The position numbers and the translations under genes are program-made. Positions 52,029-62,439 of a DNA stretch of 64,000 bases are shown here, piece after piece; position 1 is the stretch's first letter, and every line of letters begins with the position of its first letter. The notes below the pieces were generated by a model that saw only the letters and a list, made by a program, of their open reading frames with translations, searched no databases and was not told where the DNA came from. The DNA lies in contig OX388327.1 of the NCBI GenBank assembly GCA_947579605.1, positions 7,489,122 to 7,553,121 of the forward strand. Direction: 5' to 3'. The stretch is from Athripsodes cinereus. Its lineage: Eukaryota > Arthropoda > Insecta > Trichoptera > Leptoceridae.

Positions 52029-52044
52029 ATCGCCAATAGGCGAT
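52029..52044 (+). other. 3' UTR stem-loop of the LINE
   Basis: ATCGCCAATAGGCGAT forms a 6-bp stem and 4-nt loop about 30 bases before AATAAA. CR1/L2-like RTs recognise 3' stem-loops of their RNA. GAAATCGC...GCGATAAA also occurs in LINE 3' ends at 18636, 27955 and 29205. Confidence 0.55.
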
Positions 52045-52117
52045 AAATCCGCCCTTTACATGTTAATTTATGTGTAATAAAGTTTTTATTTATTTATTTA
52101 TTTTATTTATTTATTTA

Positions 52118-52339
52118 CCAAGGTTTCGACACTGATCCTGTCATTCTCTAGCGCAATATTTGACTCAGTTATACAATAGTTCGTTATTGATTGAGTGTTT
52201 GAATATCAAACAATATGGAACAGTGACTGACGGATTTTCAGGGTTTTTCGAATAAATGAACATTCCCAGACTTCTGCGCTATCCGGGTGGTCAGTGGATC
52301 TCCTTCAATTACGGTAATAACATAAAAGGGGAGACTTGT
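52118..52339. other. short stretch with a family C-like piece
   Basis: 52266-52312 (CCAGACTTCTGCGCTATCCG, then GGTGGTCAGTGGATCTCCTT, CAATTACGG) resembles the related repeat at 58460-58520. The rest is unassigned. Confidence 0.4.
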
Positions 52340-52705
52340 CTAAATATAGCATATTGATTCTTAGGAGTGTTTTGAATGTAAAATGTTATGACCAAGTCAC
52401 AAATTATGCTGAACGTCAGAGCACTCGGCAAAAATCTGTGTTCTTTGTGAAACATGAAAGACGATGGACCCGGCTGGATAATATTTTGTAAATGTCCAAT
52501 CATGGTGACCAAAAAGAGAACTATTTCGTCCACAAGTTTTTCGACGGTCTGGACGTGTCTTTTTCGTAATATACCGTTGCTTTGACTACGATATCAGAGT
52601 AGGTACTGAGATTGTCACGAAAAAAGGTTACTTAGTAATGGTGCCGAGATGCTCTGAATGGAGGAGGCTGGTTTCTGTCTTGCATTTTCAGGAGAAACGT
52701 TGAAG
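52340..52705 (+). pseudogene. degraded RTE-A 3' end
   Basis: GGAGTGTTTTGAATGTAAAA, AGACGATGGACCCGGCTGGA, CCACAAGTTTTTCGACGGTC and CTCTGAATGGAGGAGGCTGG, then GAGAAACGTTGA follow RTE-A 41730-42074 in order, with many substitutions, stops and indels. An old copy. Confidence 0.7.
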
Positions 52706-53329
52706 AGCAAAGTGAAGCATATCGAATTATTAAATTGGCTTAGAAATGGTTGCTTAAACGTCGAGAAAAACCTCTTTTTTTCATCTGACACTGTACTAAT
52801 TCAAATATTCAATCTTGTTCTGTATCAAGTTGTTCAGTGTTTCGTGCACTTTACGTACCTTTCAATGAACACGATATGAAAATATAATTTGATATAGATA
52901 GCTTAATCAAACGACTCGGTTTGGATTAGGTATTTATAAAAAAACATTACACAGATGTCTCACTGTACGCGATATGTAACAAATTATTACTAATAATAAT
53001 TTATGACATTATCCTGTCGAGTACAGCAGACGGATTTATTGCTGCCAATACAGTATAATCTTGCATTATTATTATTTCAATAAGTACGTTATTTTTATAC
53101 TACCGATGTAATTACAAAGTATGTTTTATTACTTACGTACCTTGTATTTTATTCTACATACATAATTTAATAAAATATTAATGTGGTTGTCATTATGTAT
53201 TGTATCTGGAGAATTGTGTCGTTAGGCGATTTTAGAGATGGCTGTTGTCCGTCGTTTCGTCAAACGTAGTGTTAATTTTTTTCTTGAGGCTTAAAAAATT
53301 ATAGATTTTATTGATTTCCCTCATCGCTG
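52706..53329. other. unassigned AT-rich stretch
   Basis: No gene recognised. Confidence 0.3.
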
Positions 53330-53650
53330 CATTATTTGTTTTTTCTTTACCGACTTCTTCTCTAAGTACCGTCTCATCTGCGAAGGTTAGCGATCATCGG
53401 AGTTATTTCCACCTTGATGATTGCGTCCCTAAACACAGATGTAGTGGTTCCTTTCAGCCACTGTCTTAAATCGTGCACCCAAGAAATTCTTTTCCATCCT
53501 GGTCCTCTTTTTCTTGATATATTTACCTGAGTTATCAGTTGTAGGAATTGGATTATTTCTCCTCTCATTACGTGACTGAACTATTGGAGTTGTTTTTACA
53601 CTATCGAGCAACTCCTGATGCTTCATAACATATTTTAACAATTGCATCTT
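53330..53650 (-). pseudogene. RTE-like LINE C-terminal remnant
   Basis: The minus strand has, across two frames, LLKYVMKHQELLDSVKTTPI, then ITQVNISRKRGPGWKRISWV, HDLRQWLKGTTTSVFRDAI and MIANLRR with a stop. It is the GKISGKRGPGRRR..SWL..LR type C-terminus related to RTE-D. Frameshifted, dead. Confidence 0.65.
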
Positions 53651-54409
53651 TGATTACATTTTTTTGGATCTAAACGACAGGAGTAGATAAAACGGCATAT
53701 TAAACCAATATAAACTAATTGAATAATAAAATTTCAAAGTTCTACCTCCCTACCGCAAAATTTCTCGGACCCAACATAGGTACACTTAGATAACTATGTT
53801 TGCAGATTAATAAATTCTGCGTGCATACCTACATAGTTACTTTAATATTTGTGAAATCGATGTGACTGCTTCTCAGTATATTACCCTCCATTACTTTACA
53901 TTATTTTTCGATGGTGTACATATTAAAATTGTCGCACGCTCATTTGGCATCCCTTGCAGGTATGACATTTGTTATTTGCAATACTATATTATAACATTAT
54001 TGTAAGCATCATGCAACATTGTCACGCCTGCCCGGTCACAATATCGACATAAACTAATAACTACCTACTGCTACTACTAGGTACAACTGATTGCTACTGG
54101 GAAGTGATGGAAGCTGGTTCAATGTGCGAGCCGCCACACATTCCTACACACACACAATATCACACTCTGTATATAGTGTGATATCTAAGATTTATTGTGA
54201 CAATAATAAATAATATGGCAGTGATCAATAACATTGGTTTTAGTTCATTAACACTCGAAGGAACCTTTTTACAAAGAAAATGCATATTGTGACCTGGCTT
54301 ACTGTACATGAATATTTTTATTAATTTATTTGTTTTCTGTACATCGAAGAGTGACCCACCTCACACGCAGATGTTTCAGAATTCAAAGACCTATTTATCT
54401 GCACATCTG
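53651..54409. other. unassigned AT-rich stretch
   Basis: A 10-bp inverted repeat ATATCACACT/AGTGTGATAT lies at 54157-54184. No gene. Confidence 0.3.
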
Positions 54410-54500
54410 CACGGCTGTTGGGCAGGCCTGAAGGACCAGCCGGCTTAAACCGTCATCGTGTGAATCTTTTAAAACAGCTTCTCTCAACAGTGTCCCTAAT
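54410..54500 (+). repeat. partial family C repeat
   Basis: GGGCAGGCCTGAAGGACCAG, CGTGTGAATCTTTTAAAACA and CTTCTCTCAACAGTGTCCCT match the second half of 19715-19910. Confidence 0.5.
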
Positions 54501-54950
54501 AGGCGGTAGGTAAAAATGTAAAAAAAAATGCCTAGGCATCCAAGAGAATGTCTCGGATTTTTTTCTGCTGGACATCGGTTTAAGAGCTTTCATTTCTATT
54601 TGACAGTTTCATCTAAGGACATGTTTAATTACTTTTATTGCCAATTTCATCATAGATCACACACTCATCGAAAACCCGAGTAAAAACGAGCTTCAACACA
54701 TTGCAATAACTAGACATCGTTATACTCGTATTTTTTGTTCCATTACCGATAGTTTTCGTCCCCTGCTACGTGTTGTATCTGATTTGCTAATTATATATTT
54801 TGTATAGGTAATAAAATAACATAGTTACGAGTATCTATAATAACAATAATAATAATAATCATACTTAACTTACTGCCGTGTCTTTGTTACAAGTTAGTTA
54901 CTGGAATTTGTTTTCACTCGTAATATATGACAATACACAATTATATTTTA
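54501..54950. other. unassigned AT-rich stretch
   Basis: An AATAATAATAATAATAATC run near 54840. No gene. Confidence 0.3.
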
Positions 54951-55787
54951 GAGGGTTATTTAAAAAAATCTAGCCTCTTGACTTCAGGAAAATGTAGAAA
55001 AAAATCACCGTCAACTAGATGGTCCTGATATAATATGTAAACCATCCAAATTTCAATTCATTCTAATCATTCAGAAGGTAATTTAAAAACTTTATAGCCT
55101 CTGGACTTCTGGAAACTGTAGAAAAAAAACGTCGCCAAATAGATGGCCTTGATGTATGTAAATTTTACAAACTTCAAGTCATTATAACCATTTTGTTGTT
55201 TGCAATACCGTGTCAAAGTTGTTAGTCGTCATTTTCTGTCAATGAAGGTATCGTATCCATTATTGTGCAACGATAAAATTCAAATTTCCTTCATTTGAAA
55301 CACCAAAAGACTTCGGACATAAAAAATGAGTAACAGTGAAGCCTCTTTTTTGTTTACAACGGTTAAATTTTGAGTGATCGAGTTCTGACATGGTCGTATG
55401 GGCATTTTAGATGTGGAACGTTCCAGGATCCCGAAAAACGCTACAATTGACGAAATGTTCGATTTAGAGCATCAAACTGTGAAGGACAATCGATTGACTA
55501 TTAAGAATATTGCTATGACTTATCGAACATCACCTGGATGAGTACACAAGATTTTACAATAAGATTTAGGTACGAAAAACAATCCGAAAAATTGCTTCTG
55601 CGTTTGCTGGCGTATCCTTTGCGGTCATTTTCAAGATTAAACAATCCATTTTTTCCGACAAATTGAACGGATGGGAGAAACCTTGGACTATTATACATCG
55701 TCGAGAAATTGATAAATTTTTAATTGTTTATATTAATATTTTCATACATTTTTTTATAAAAGGGTAGAAACTTATCAAATAGCCCTC
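54951..55787 (+). pseudogene. dead mariner-type element
   Basis: Ends GAGGGTTATTTAAAAAA and (inverted) GAGGGCTATTTGATAAG. TA precedes the left end. The interior encodes, with stops, RSRIPKNATIDEMFDLEHQ, then NRLTIKNIAMTYRTSPG and VHKILQ, the N-terminal helix-turn-helix part of a mariner transposase. The catalytic DDD part is missing. The first ~120 bp are directly duplicated (54955-55073 and 55078-55195). Confidence 0.65.
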
Positions 55788-56184
55788 GTGTAAAAGGTGT
55801 TTATTGTATTTACCTACAAATGAAACTATTATCATGTACTTACTTATAATGTAATTGTATTTATATGACATGATTAAGATATTCGACAGCGAGTGATGAA
55901 TGAGAACAATATGTTGTATATTGTGATGAAAATCATCGCATTTTGTATAAATTATTATTGACTTTGAATTATTTTTTTATTGTTTCCGAAAACATTCTAC
56001 ATAACTTCTACAAAAATCTATGTAACTGAAACAGCACTACAATCTAATCACAAAAGATCTAAATGTATAAAAAGATATAAACTCGCCCATTGCACAAAAT
56101 TATGTGTTCTTTAGTAATAACACCATGTTTTTTCTTTGTATACTAATTTTGTGCAATAATTTTTTTTTTTCAAGTGTAGTGACA
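55788..56184. other. unassigned AT-rich stretch
   Basis: No gene recognised. Confidence 0.3.
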
Positions 56185-56490
56185 GTGTTAAAAGAATGCT
56201 ATTTAATGCCTACTGTACAAACCTTTACACATGCCAACTATGGACGAACTACAGACTGACTACAATAAACAAATTAAGGGTACAATACAATGACGCATAC
56301 CGTATACTATTTGGACATCGTAGATACACTAGTGCATTACAAATGTTTACAGAAGGTAGGACAATAATGACTTTAGGGCGACAATGAGACTGAATATTCA
56401 CGGTTTTAGGACACGACTAATATTAATAAATAACGAACTTTTACGAGCTGCTTTCGAAAGACAAGTACAACAACTGACACAAAGGTGGAT
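56185..56490 (+). pseudogene. LINE C-terminal remnant
   Basis: SVKRMLFNAYCTNLYTCQLW, then KLRVQYNDAYRILFGHRRYT and SALQMF is the region after the RT in Jockey/CR1-type LINEs (LF..YCT.LY..LW...LRVAYND..R). After a frame change, RTRLILINNELLRAAFERQ continues it. Dead. Confidence 0.65.
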
Positions 56491-56637
56491 TGCTTATTTA
56501 ATTAATTAAGAAAGTCTGTAGGTATATTGAACCGATACCAGTTTAGCTGCCTGCTATTGTTGCTGTTGTGTTTGAATCTTTGATCTTCTTTCTACTTATT
56601 TCTACTCTAATATGTATTATTTTTTTATCATTTGTAT

Positions 56638-56900
56638 TAACGTCGTTGTATATTCAAAAAGAGACATGTGCAAACATTTTTATTTGGGCATACTCTTTTA
56701 AAACTGTTCATTAAGGCATTAAAAATTTAGTTTGGACTTTTTATTGGCATGTGATATTATTCTTTAAGTATTAAATTTTAATATTTGATATTAAGAATCA
56801 CTTTATAGAATGGTTATGATATCATTATAAGCAGTTTATTCTGGAAATGTCAAAACATTTATGAATTCACATGTCTCTTTTTGAATATGCAACGACGTTA
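56638..56900. mobile_element. MITE with ~40-bp terminal inverted repeats (263 bp)
   Basis: Left TAACGTCGTTGTATATTCAA, then AAAGAGACATGTG. The right end is its inverse with one mismatch (TAACGTCGTTGCATATTCAA...). TA occurs at both tips, compatible with a Tc1/mariner-type MITE. No ORF. Confidence 0.85.
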
Positions 56901-57132
56901 TATTGTATGTATTTTTATATGGACTTGAGAGGTTTGCACACTCCACCTTCAAGTCTGGAGTAAATATAAAAAAAAAATAATAATAAAGATTATTATTATT
57001 ACACGTACGTACATTTGAATATTTCGATCGATTTTTATGACAGGCAAAGGAAGGGCTATATCGACTGCCCAGTTCCATAATTCAACAAGAAGATATATCT
57101 TATATTTGAGAAAACGCCATTTTTATAATTTA

Positions 57133-57385
57133 GGTGGAGCACCCGGTAAAGAATTGGTCTCCCACTCTTCTCCATAAGTTTTCGAGTGTCCTGTAAAAGG
57201 CAGGTGTTCGAAAAAATAAGACATTTTACATCTTAAATTCGGCGATGAGGTTTGCCACCCATCCTGAATGTCTTAATTTTATATTGGCACGGAGAAGACA
57301 GCTTGCATGTTTATTATATGCAGCTGGTCTGCTGGCTACCCCACTTGTGGGATATGCCGTGATGGTATAGTAGTAGTAGTAGTAG
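57133..57385 (+). repeat. RTE-tailed repeat, best-preserved short copy
   Basis: Runs from GGTGGAGCACCCGGTAAAGA through CTCCCACTCTTCTCCATAAG, CTGTAAAAGGCAGGTGTTCG, CGGCGATGAGGTTTGCCACC, GGCACGGAGAAGACAGCTTG and CCCCACTTGTGGGATATGCC. It ends GTGATGGTATAGTAGTAGTA with five TAG units. No coding motif. The 3' end resembles the 3' end of RTE-E LINEs (CCCGCTTGGGACACGGCGTG, then AGGGTATAGTAGTAG). A SINE-like parasite of RTE is the likely identity, but no pol III A/B boxes are clear. Confidence 0.75.
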
Positions 57386-58349
57386 TATAATTTAGGTCTA
57401 TATACCTACATACCTACGTGATGTTTTAAAAACACAAAAGAAAGTGAAAAATATTTACTAGGTATATAATAATCGCACTGGTAAAGACATACGTTATCTT
57501 TGTTCCGTTCAATAGTTGAAAAATTCGAAATATTAATTTGTGGAATTGAAAATTATTATTATTACTGACAATAAGACGATTCTTACAAGGATCATTACAG
57601 CTGAAGGCCAATGCGATCCTAGAAGCAAACATAATAAAACAAAATAGGTAGGTACATTAATTTTTTCCAAAACTTTATATTAAACATGTTAAGGGCTACC
57701 GTGTACTTTTTTTTACTTATTTGTTTGTGTTATCATAAGAGTAGCGTTGATTGTATGTATTAACAATTCAATCAATATTTTCGACTAGTTAAATTATGGA
57801 CCTACACAGTCGATGTGTTTGCTACATGCAGTAAGTCCACTGGCTACCCCATTTGTAGGAAATGTCACGAGAATTTCTATTTTAGAATCAAAAAGATAAA
57901 TAAATTGATAGCTTAGAGACATAATATTATAATGCGTATTATTACTACCTCTAAGACGCATAATAAATTTATGATGAATATCCAAACCGTGATCAGACAT
58001 CGAGAATCTAAATCCATTGACTGTATAAAGAATATCTACTGTATACAAATCAGACTTCATTTATCGAGTTTATCGAAATGTCGAGAATAATTCTCAATTT
58101 TTTTTTATATTTCAAAATAAATTTATGCTTTTGATATTCTTATTAAGAAGAAAATATTCTGAGAATAACTGTTCTTGTGATAGCAGTAATTATTATTATT
58201 TTATCAATTATGTTATTCTCCCCGGCAGAAAAAAAGTCTTACACACTTAAAAAATTTCATGTAACAGTGGAGGAAACGGAAGAATTGTGTAAGAATTGAT
58301 CGAACTAACGTTCCCTCCTTCCACTTACCTCACAGTGGCAGGCAGTGTG
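57386..58349. other. AT-rich stretch
   Basis: 57815-57870 is a small RTE-tailed repeat piece (CATGCAGTAAGTCCACTGGC, then TACCCCATTTGTAGG). The rest is unassigned. Confidence 0.3.
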
Positions 58350-58735
58350 TAATTGAAATATTCCACACATGGAGGAATTTGGGCCGATCAATCCTCCAGG
58401 TTGCCCACCATGGCATCTTCGGTGTGGACAAGATTTGTTAAGTGTAGAATTTCGGAAATAGAAGTACCCAGACTTCTGCGGTACCCGGGTGGAAGATGGG
58501 TTTCCTTCAATTTACGCTTCAAGGGCGGGCAGTGTGTGGGTCTCAATGTGGGATCTGCTACATCAGCCGAGTCCATCGACAACCGACGTGGTGGGGTCGG
58601 AAATGTCAATATTGTCGTAGTAGTAATGGTAGAGTTGACAGAGTGTTTAAGTTTTTCATTGTCATTGCTTTCTAAATATCAGGATAAATAGGAGTCCTTT
58701 GACTCCTGTAAAATTCGGGAATGACGGTTTTTCAG
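58350..58735. repeat. family C-related repeat
   Basis: CCCAGACTTCTGCGGTACCC, GGGTGGAAGATGGGTTTCCT and GGATAAATAGGAGTCCTTTG resemble blocks of 19715-19910 and 52266-52312. The 112-codon frame at 58353-58691 has no recognised domain and is probably not a gene. Confidence 0.4.
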
Positions 58736-58839
58736 CATATTACCCAACAACGGGCGCAGTTTGAGAGGATAGGAAATGTAATAAAAAGAAATAACCTAAT
58801 ATGTTAATTCAAAACAATTTATGGAGCATACCCATATTC

Positions 58840-59075
58840 CGTGGAGGATCCGTGTAGATGAATTGGTCTCTTACTCTTTTCCATAAGTTTTCGAGTTTCC
58901 TGTAAAAGACAGGTATTCGAAAAAATAAAGACATCTTACATCTTTTTTCAGCGATGAGGTTTCCATCCTAAATCCCTTATTTTTTTTGTTGGCACGGAGA
59001 AGACAGCTTGTATGTTTACTGCATGCAGATAGTCTGCTGGCTACCCACCTTGAAGGATATGCTGTGATGGGTAAA
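58840..59075 (+). repeat. RTE-tailed repeat copy, sense
   Basis: TTGGTCTCTTACTCTTTTCC, GTAAAAGACAGGTATTCGAA, GGCACGGAGAAGACAGCTTG and GTCTGCTGGCTACCCACCTT, then GATATGCTGTGATGGGTA. Good match. The tail is replaced. Confidence 0.65.
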
Positions 59076-60262
59076 TATCGACGTTTCGATAAATTATTTC
59101 TCGACTGCGCCACATTTAACCGATATCACGTATGATTTTGAGCATCAGTTATAAAGATTTATTATTTACCAGGCAGGCAAGCAGGTACTACGGCTTTGAA
59201 AGTGTTAGTTTAAAATATGTATTAACTAACAGTGATACACTTTGCCAATATTCATACTTATATTGTAGTTAGAGACTATAGTAGAGTGCAATATCAGAAA
59301 TAAACTCGATACAAATTATTATCTTCAGATATGTAACGGGTGGTGCAAGAGAAATCGTATTTATTTTATTTAACACTAATAAATTATTGTTCGTCAACAT
59401 GTGAATGACCTTTGTTTATAAAATAGAATATAAGGTATCATTTTGAATCATAATTTCAGCTGATATAATGTATAAACACTTTCGAATGAACCATCTCTAA
59501 TCTTATATTGTAATTTAGGTGATCGATAAATCAATGGGTATGAATTATATCACGCCATAATGGATCTTCGATTAGCTGTTGATTGTCACCTATCGCACCT
59601 ATCATATAGCTCAAATAAAGAGTAATGTCAATAAAATTTATAAATTTTTGGGCTATTAATAAATTGTCAATAAAAGTTATAAAGATGTAGTGGGCATTGT
59701 TTGAATTTTTGATTAATTGTGTATGTGAATTTTGATTATTAAACAATGATTATAATGTGTCAAACATCTGTTTTGCATCTTAGAATAAATAAATTAAGTA
59801 TAAATAAGAAAATTAAATAAAAAAGAACTCCATAATCCATGAACATACGACATGTGGTCGATTTTGAATATATAAAAGTTACTTATAAATTATTATATTA
59901 TAATATTAAATTCCATGCGTCTATAGGTACGAGTATATTAATAGTGTTAGATATTTTAAGTAAAAAAAATGTAATTGAACTGATATATTTTTTTGGTCTA
60001 CGGTATACTTTCATGACACGGTGACTGTCGCTAAGTTGTGATGCGTTCACACCGCTTCGTGTCGCAGCTCACGCTATATAATATAGTTTGTGCGTTTGTA
60101 CGTTTGTGTGTCTAGTAGGTATTAATTCGAATAATTTTGATCCCCATGTACCTACTCTAAATACTTCATCGGCATATTTATCGGATTTAAATATTAATTG
60201 TATGAAACCCTTTCATCTGATTGCTTTATGACTGGAAGCATCATTAGTGAAACTGTAATATT
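59076..60262. other. unassigned AT-rich stretch
   Basis: No gene recognised. The frames at 59531-59746 (-) and 59839-60024 (+) have no motif. Confidence 0.3.
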
Positions 60263-60270
60263 TTCTATTA

Positions 60271-60881
60271 GCGATGTCAAAACTGGGTAATTTTTCACAC
60301 CGAGTACCGAAAGATAGTCCAAGTACAATACTCGTTATTTTATAACGGATATATTATCGGTACCAAATCATCATCGCCTTCTTGGAAGCACAGGGAAGAA
60401 ACCAGCTTCCTCAATTCAGAGCAACTCTGCGCCAATTGCGTCACCTCTTCCAACGACATCCCCAGCGCTCTGATTTCATTATAGGATTGTAAAAGAGGGA
60501 CAGCCAAGCTGTCGGAACACTTGTGGATGGAAGAACAGTGTTCTTTTTGGCCAACTATCATTGGGCATTTTCAAAATGATGCCAAATAGTGAACCTTTAT
60601 TATTTAAGGTCTCAAATTTCAAATTTTTATATTTTTGCTTGCCCTTATTAAAATACCCACCCCCCTCTCCTCCGACGTCGGATTTTCAAAATGGTATTGG
60701 TATTTGAAATAATTCACAAAACTCTCGGTTTTTGTTAAAGAATGGTACTTTTACCGATTTTAATAAGTTACGGATATTATTACACACACACACACAGATG
60801 CAAATTTATAACAATTATGTGTACCGGTAATTAAAAGTAACGGGTATTTAGTAACGGATAGATACCGATATGACACCACTA
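60271..60881. mobile_element. hAT-type MITE with perfect TSD, hosting an RTE-A piece
   Basis: Ends TAGCGATGTCAAAAC and (inverted) TAGTGGTGTCATATC. TTTTCTAT flanks both sides (60263-60270 and 60882-60889). The interior repeats GGTACC/ACCGA/TAACGG-type blocks. No transposase. Confidence 0.85.
60350..60590 (-). pseudogene. RTE-A 3' fragment inside the hAT MITE
   Basis: The minus strand reads AGTTGGCCAAAAAGAACACT, GTTCTTCCATCCACAAGTGT, CCCTCTTTTACAATCC, GCGCTGGGGATGTCGTTGGA and CCCTGTGCTTCCAAGAAGGC, then GATGATGAT. It matches RTE-A 41870-42090, worn. Confidence 0.7.
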
Positions 60882-61009
60882 TTTTCTATTATGAGACGAT
60901 AATAATAATAATAATAACTAAGTACGAGGCAGAATATTTTCAGACAATAATTATTTGATAGCAAGTAAATAAAATTCATCCATCCTTGGAGTCCCAGACA
61001 AAGATTAGG
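60882..61009. other. short unassigned stretch
   Basis: AATAATAATAATAATAACTA near 60901. Nothing else. Confidence 0.3.
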
Positions 61010-61190
61010 TCTGCCACGCCTAAGAATAGCTCTTTCTGCAAGTTTTCGAGTGTTCTGCAAAAGGCAGGTGTTAGGAAATCAATATCGATTAGAGAAAATA
61101 CAAGTACCCACTTCGAAAAAATAAAGACGTTTTGCATCTTAAATTCGGCAAAAAGGCTTGCCACCCGTTCTGAATGGCATTTTTGTTTAG
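61010..61190 (+). repeat. RTE-tailed repeat copy with an internal insertion
   Basis: CTCTTTCTGCAAGTTTTCGA, GTTCTGCAAAAGGCAGGTGT, an interruption of about 45 bp, then TTCGAAAAAATAAAGACGTT and GCTTGCCACCCGTTCTGAAT. Confidence 0.55.
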
Positions 61191-61204
61191 TAAGCACTGA
61201 GAAC

Positions 61205-61428
61205 TAACTATTATACTACTATACCTTCACGGCAAATCCCACTTATGAGGTAGCTAGCAGCTCAGTTGCATTTAATAAACATGCAAGCTATCCTCTCCGT
61301 GCTTATAAAAAAATAAGATATACAGGATGGGTGGTAAAGCTCATCGCTAAATTTAAGAAGTAAAATGCGGAAGGCGTTCCTTTCTCTCTGCCTACCCCAC
61401 TTGGGACACGGCGTGAAGGTACAGTATA
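61205..61428 (-). repeat. RTE-tailed repeat joined head-to-head with an RTE-E 3' tip
   Basis: 61215-61370 is an antisense RTE-tailed repeat (CTATACCTTCACGGCAAATC to GGGTGGTAAAGCTCATCGC). 61372-61428 is a plus-strand RTE-E 3' end (TTTCTCTCTGCCTACCCCAC, then TTGGGACACGGCGTGAAGGT). The two end types that share a tail sit here in opposite orientation. Confidence 0.6.
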
Positions 61429-61559
61429 GAAGTTAAATAAGAAAGAACCCAAATAAACGATTTTGAGTAAATTGTGGAACTTGTTTTTTTTAGTTCCCAC
61501 CGTTTTTTTACGATTGCTACAATTTTAGCAAATCACGTTATCAAAAAATGTATTCAATT

Positions 61560-61680
61560 TTACTGCATGTCAAATGTCTTTATTTATTCGATCACCCGCT
61601 TTTTACAAGGCAGTCGAAAACTTACAGAAAATATTCGAACCCATTCTTTGCCGGAAGCTCCACGGAGTTAAAATAATCTC
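61560..61680 (-). repeat. RTE-tailed repeat piece
   Basis: AAATGTCTTTATTTATTCGA, TCACCCGCTTTTTACAAGGC, then CCCATTCTTTGCCGGAAGCT and CCACGGAGTTAAAAT. Antisense, 3' half missing. Confidence 0.5.
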
Positions 61681-62057
61681 AAATATTAATTTATTTCATC
61701 TGCAGAATGGAATATGTTTCCAATTTTTTTCTGTAATATCAAATTCAAATAATATTTTTTAATTATATAAATAAAATATAGATGATATAATAATTATATA
61801 AAAATTTTGAAAAAAGGGCTGTTAATTTTTACATGACACTTACTTTTAAATTAACACTTAAAACTCGAGTCCTATTCTATTCTTAGGTCACAGTATTTAA
61901 TTAAAATATTATGCATACATTATCTATTAATCAATTCTACACATAATATTTATGTACATTATAATCAACGCTGTAACTTTAACAAAGGCCCATAAGCCAA
62001 ATTGACGTTTTATGATACGGCCTTTTTAAACTCATATTCTATCATCTTCATATTCTA
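61681..62057. other. unassigned AT-rich stretch
   Basis: No gene recognised. Confidence 0.3.
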
Positions 62058-62250
62058 CTGAGACCAGATTACAGCTTTCAGCCAATGCGATCCAACAAAG
62101 TCGAAATCGACTCTTCAAACATTATGCGTTTTCCCACCACTTTCCCCGGGATCTTTCAAGAGCAGAGCTCCTTTATCATCCAGACTTTACGAAACTGTTT
62201 TTTCTTCAAACAAGAAAAGGAAATCAAATTAAGTTTTTAAACTACTATAG
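62058..62250 (+). pseudogene. possible coding remnant of unknown origin
   Basis: About 63 open codons read TRLQLSANAIQQSRNRLFKH, then FPRDLSRAELLYHPDFTKLF and end KFLNYYR plus a stop. Base composition and codon pattern look more protein-like than the surroundings. I do not recognise it. It could be a LINE end or a host retrocopy. Confidence 0.3.
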
Positions 62251-62261
62251 ATGACTCGTAC

Positions 62262-62365
62262 ACATTGAATAAGCTCAGAAAAATGGACATTAATATTTTT
62301 GCCTAGTCTGAGGATCGAACCCACGACTCCTCGCTTGCAAGGCGAGTGTGTTAACCACTAGTCCA
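62262..62365 (-). mobile_element. tRNA-Ala-like SINE
   Basis: On the minus strand GGTTGGACTAGTGGTTAACA (A box-like TAGTGGTTAAC), CTCGCCTTGCAAGGCGAG (anticodon-arm-like, TGC) and GGGTTCGATCC (B box). The anticodon arm cannot form a 5-bp stem with a 7-nt loop, and the acceptor ends do not pair, so it is not a functional tRNA gene. A ~60-bp body follows, toward 62262. Confidence 0.6.
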
Positions 62366-62439
62366 ACCTAATGAATTAGGTACATACTAGTTAGGTATAT
62401 TATATATACCGTGTGTACGGGGTAGATACATCAATGTGA

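Larger units (their letters stand above)
47169..52117 (+). mobile_element. full-length LINE of the CR1/L2/Jockey group
   Basis: Structure: short 5' UTR, ORF1 (47247-47978), a 774-bp AT-rich spacer, ORF2 (48753-51746) and a 3' UTR with a stem-loop (52029-52044). It ends TGTAATAAAGTTTTTATTTA with a (TTTA)n array to about 52117. Both ORFs are intact. The tandem-repeat tail rather than poly(A) fits CR1/L2-like elements. I could not find a TSD, and the 5' boundary is set only by the end of Helitron similarity and an 18-bp duplication. Confidence 0.85.

Noticed and set aside
57133..57385. tRNA-type SINE promoter in the RTE-tailed repeat
   Set aside because: GGTGTTCGAAAAA is only a partial B box, and no A box lies at the right distance. 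The promoter type was left open.
58353..58691. 112-codon protein gene
   Set aside because: Overlaps a repeat family. No domain, no splice context, and a competing open frame lies on the other strand.
62300..62360. tRNA-Ala gene
   Set aside because: The anticodon arm cannot give a 7-nt loop with a 5-bp stem, and the acceptor ends do not pair. SINE-derived.
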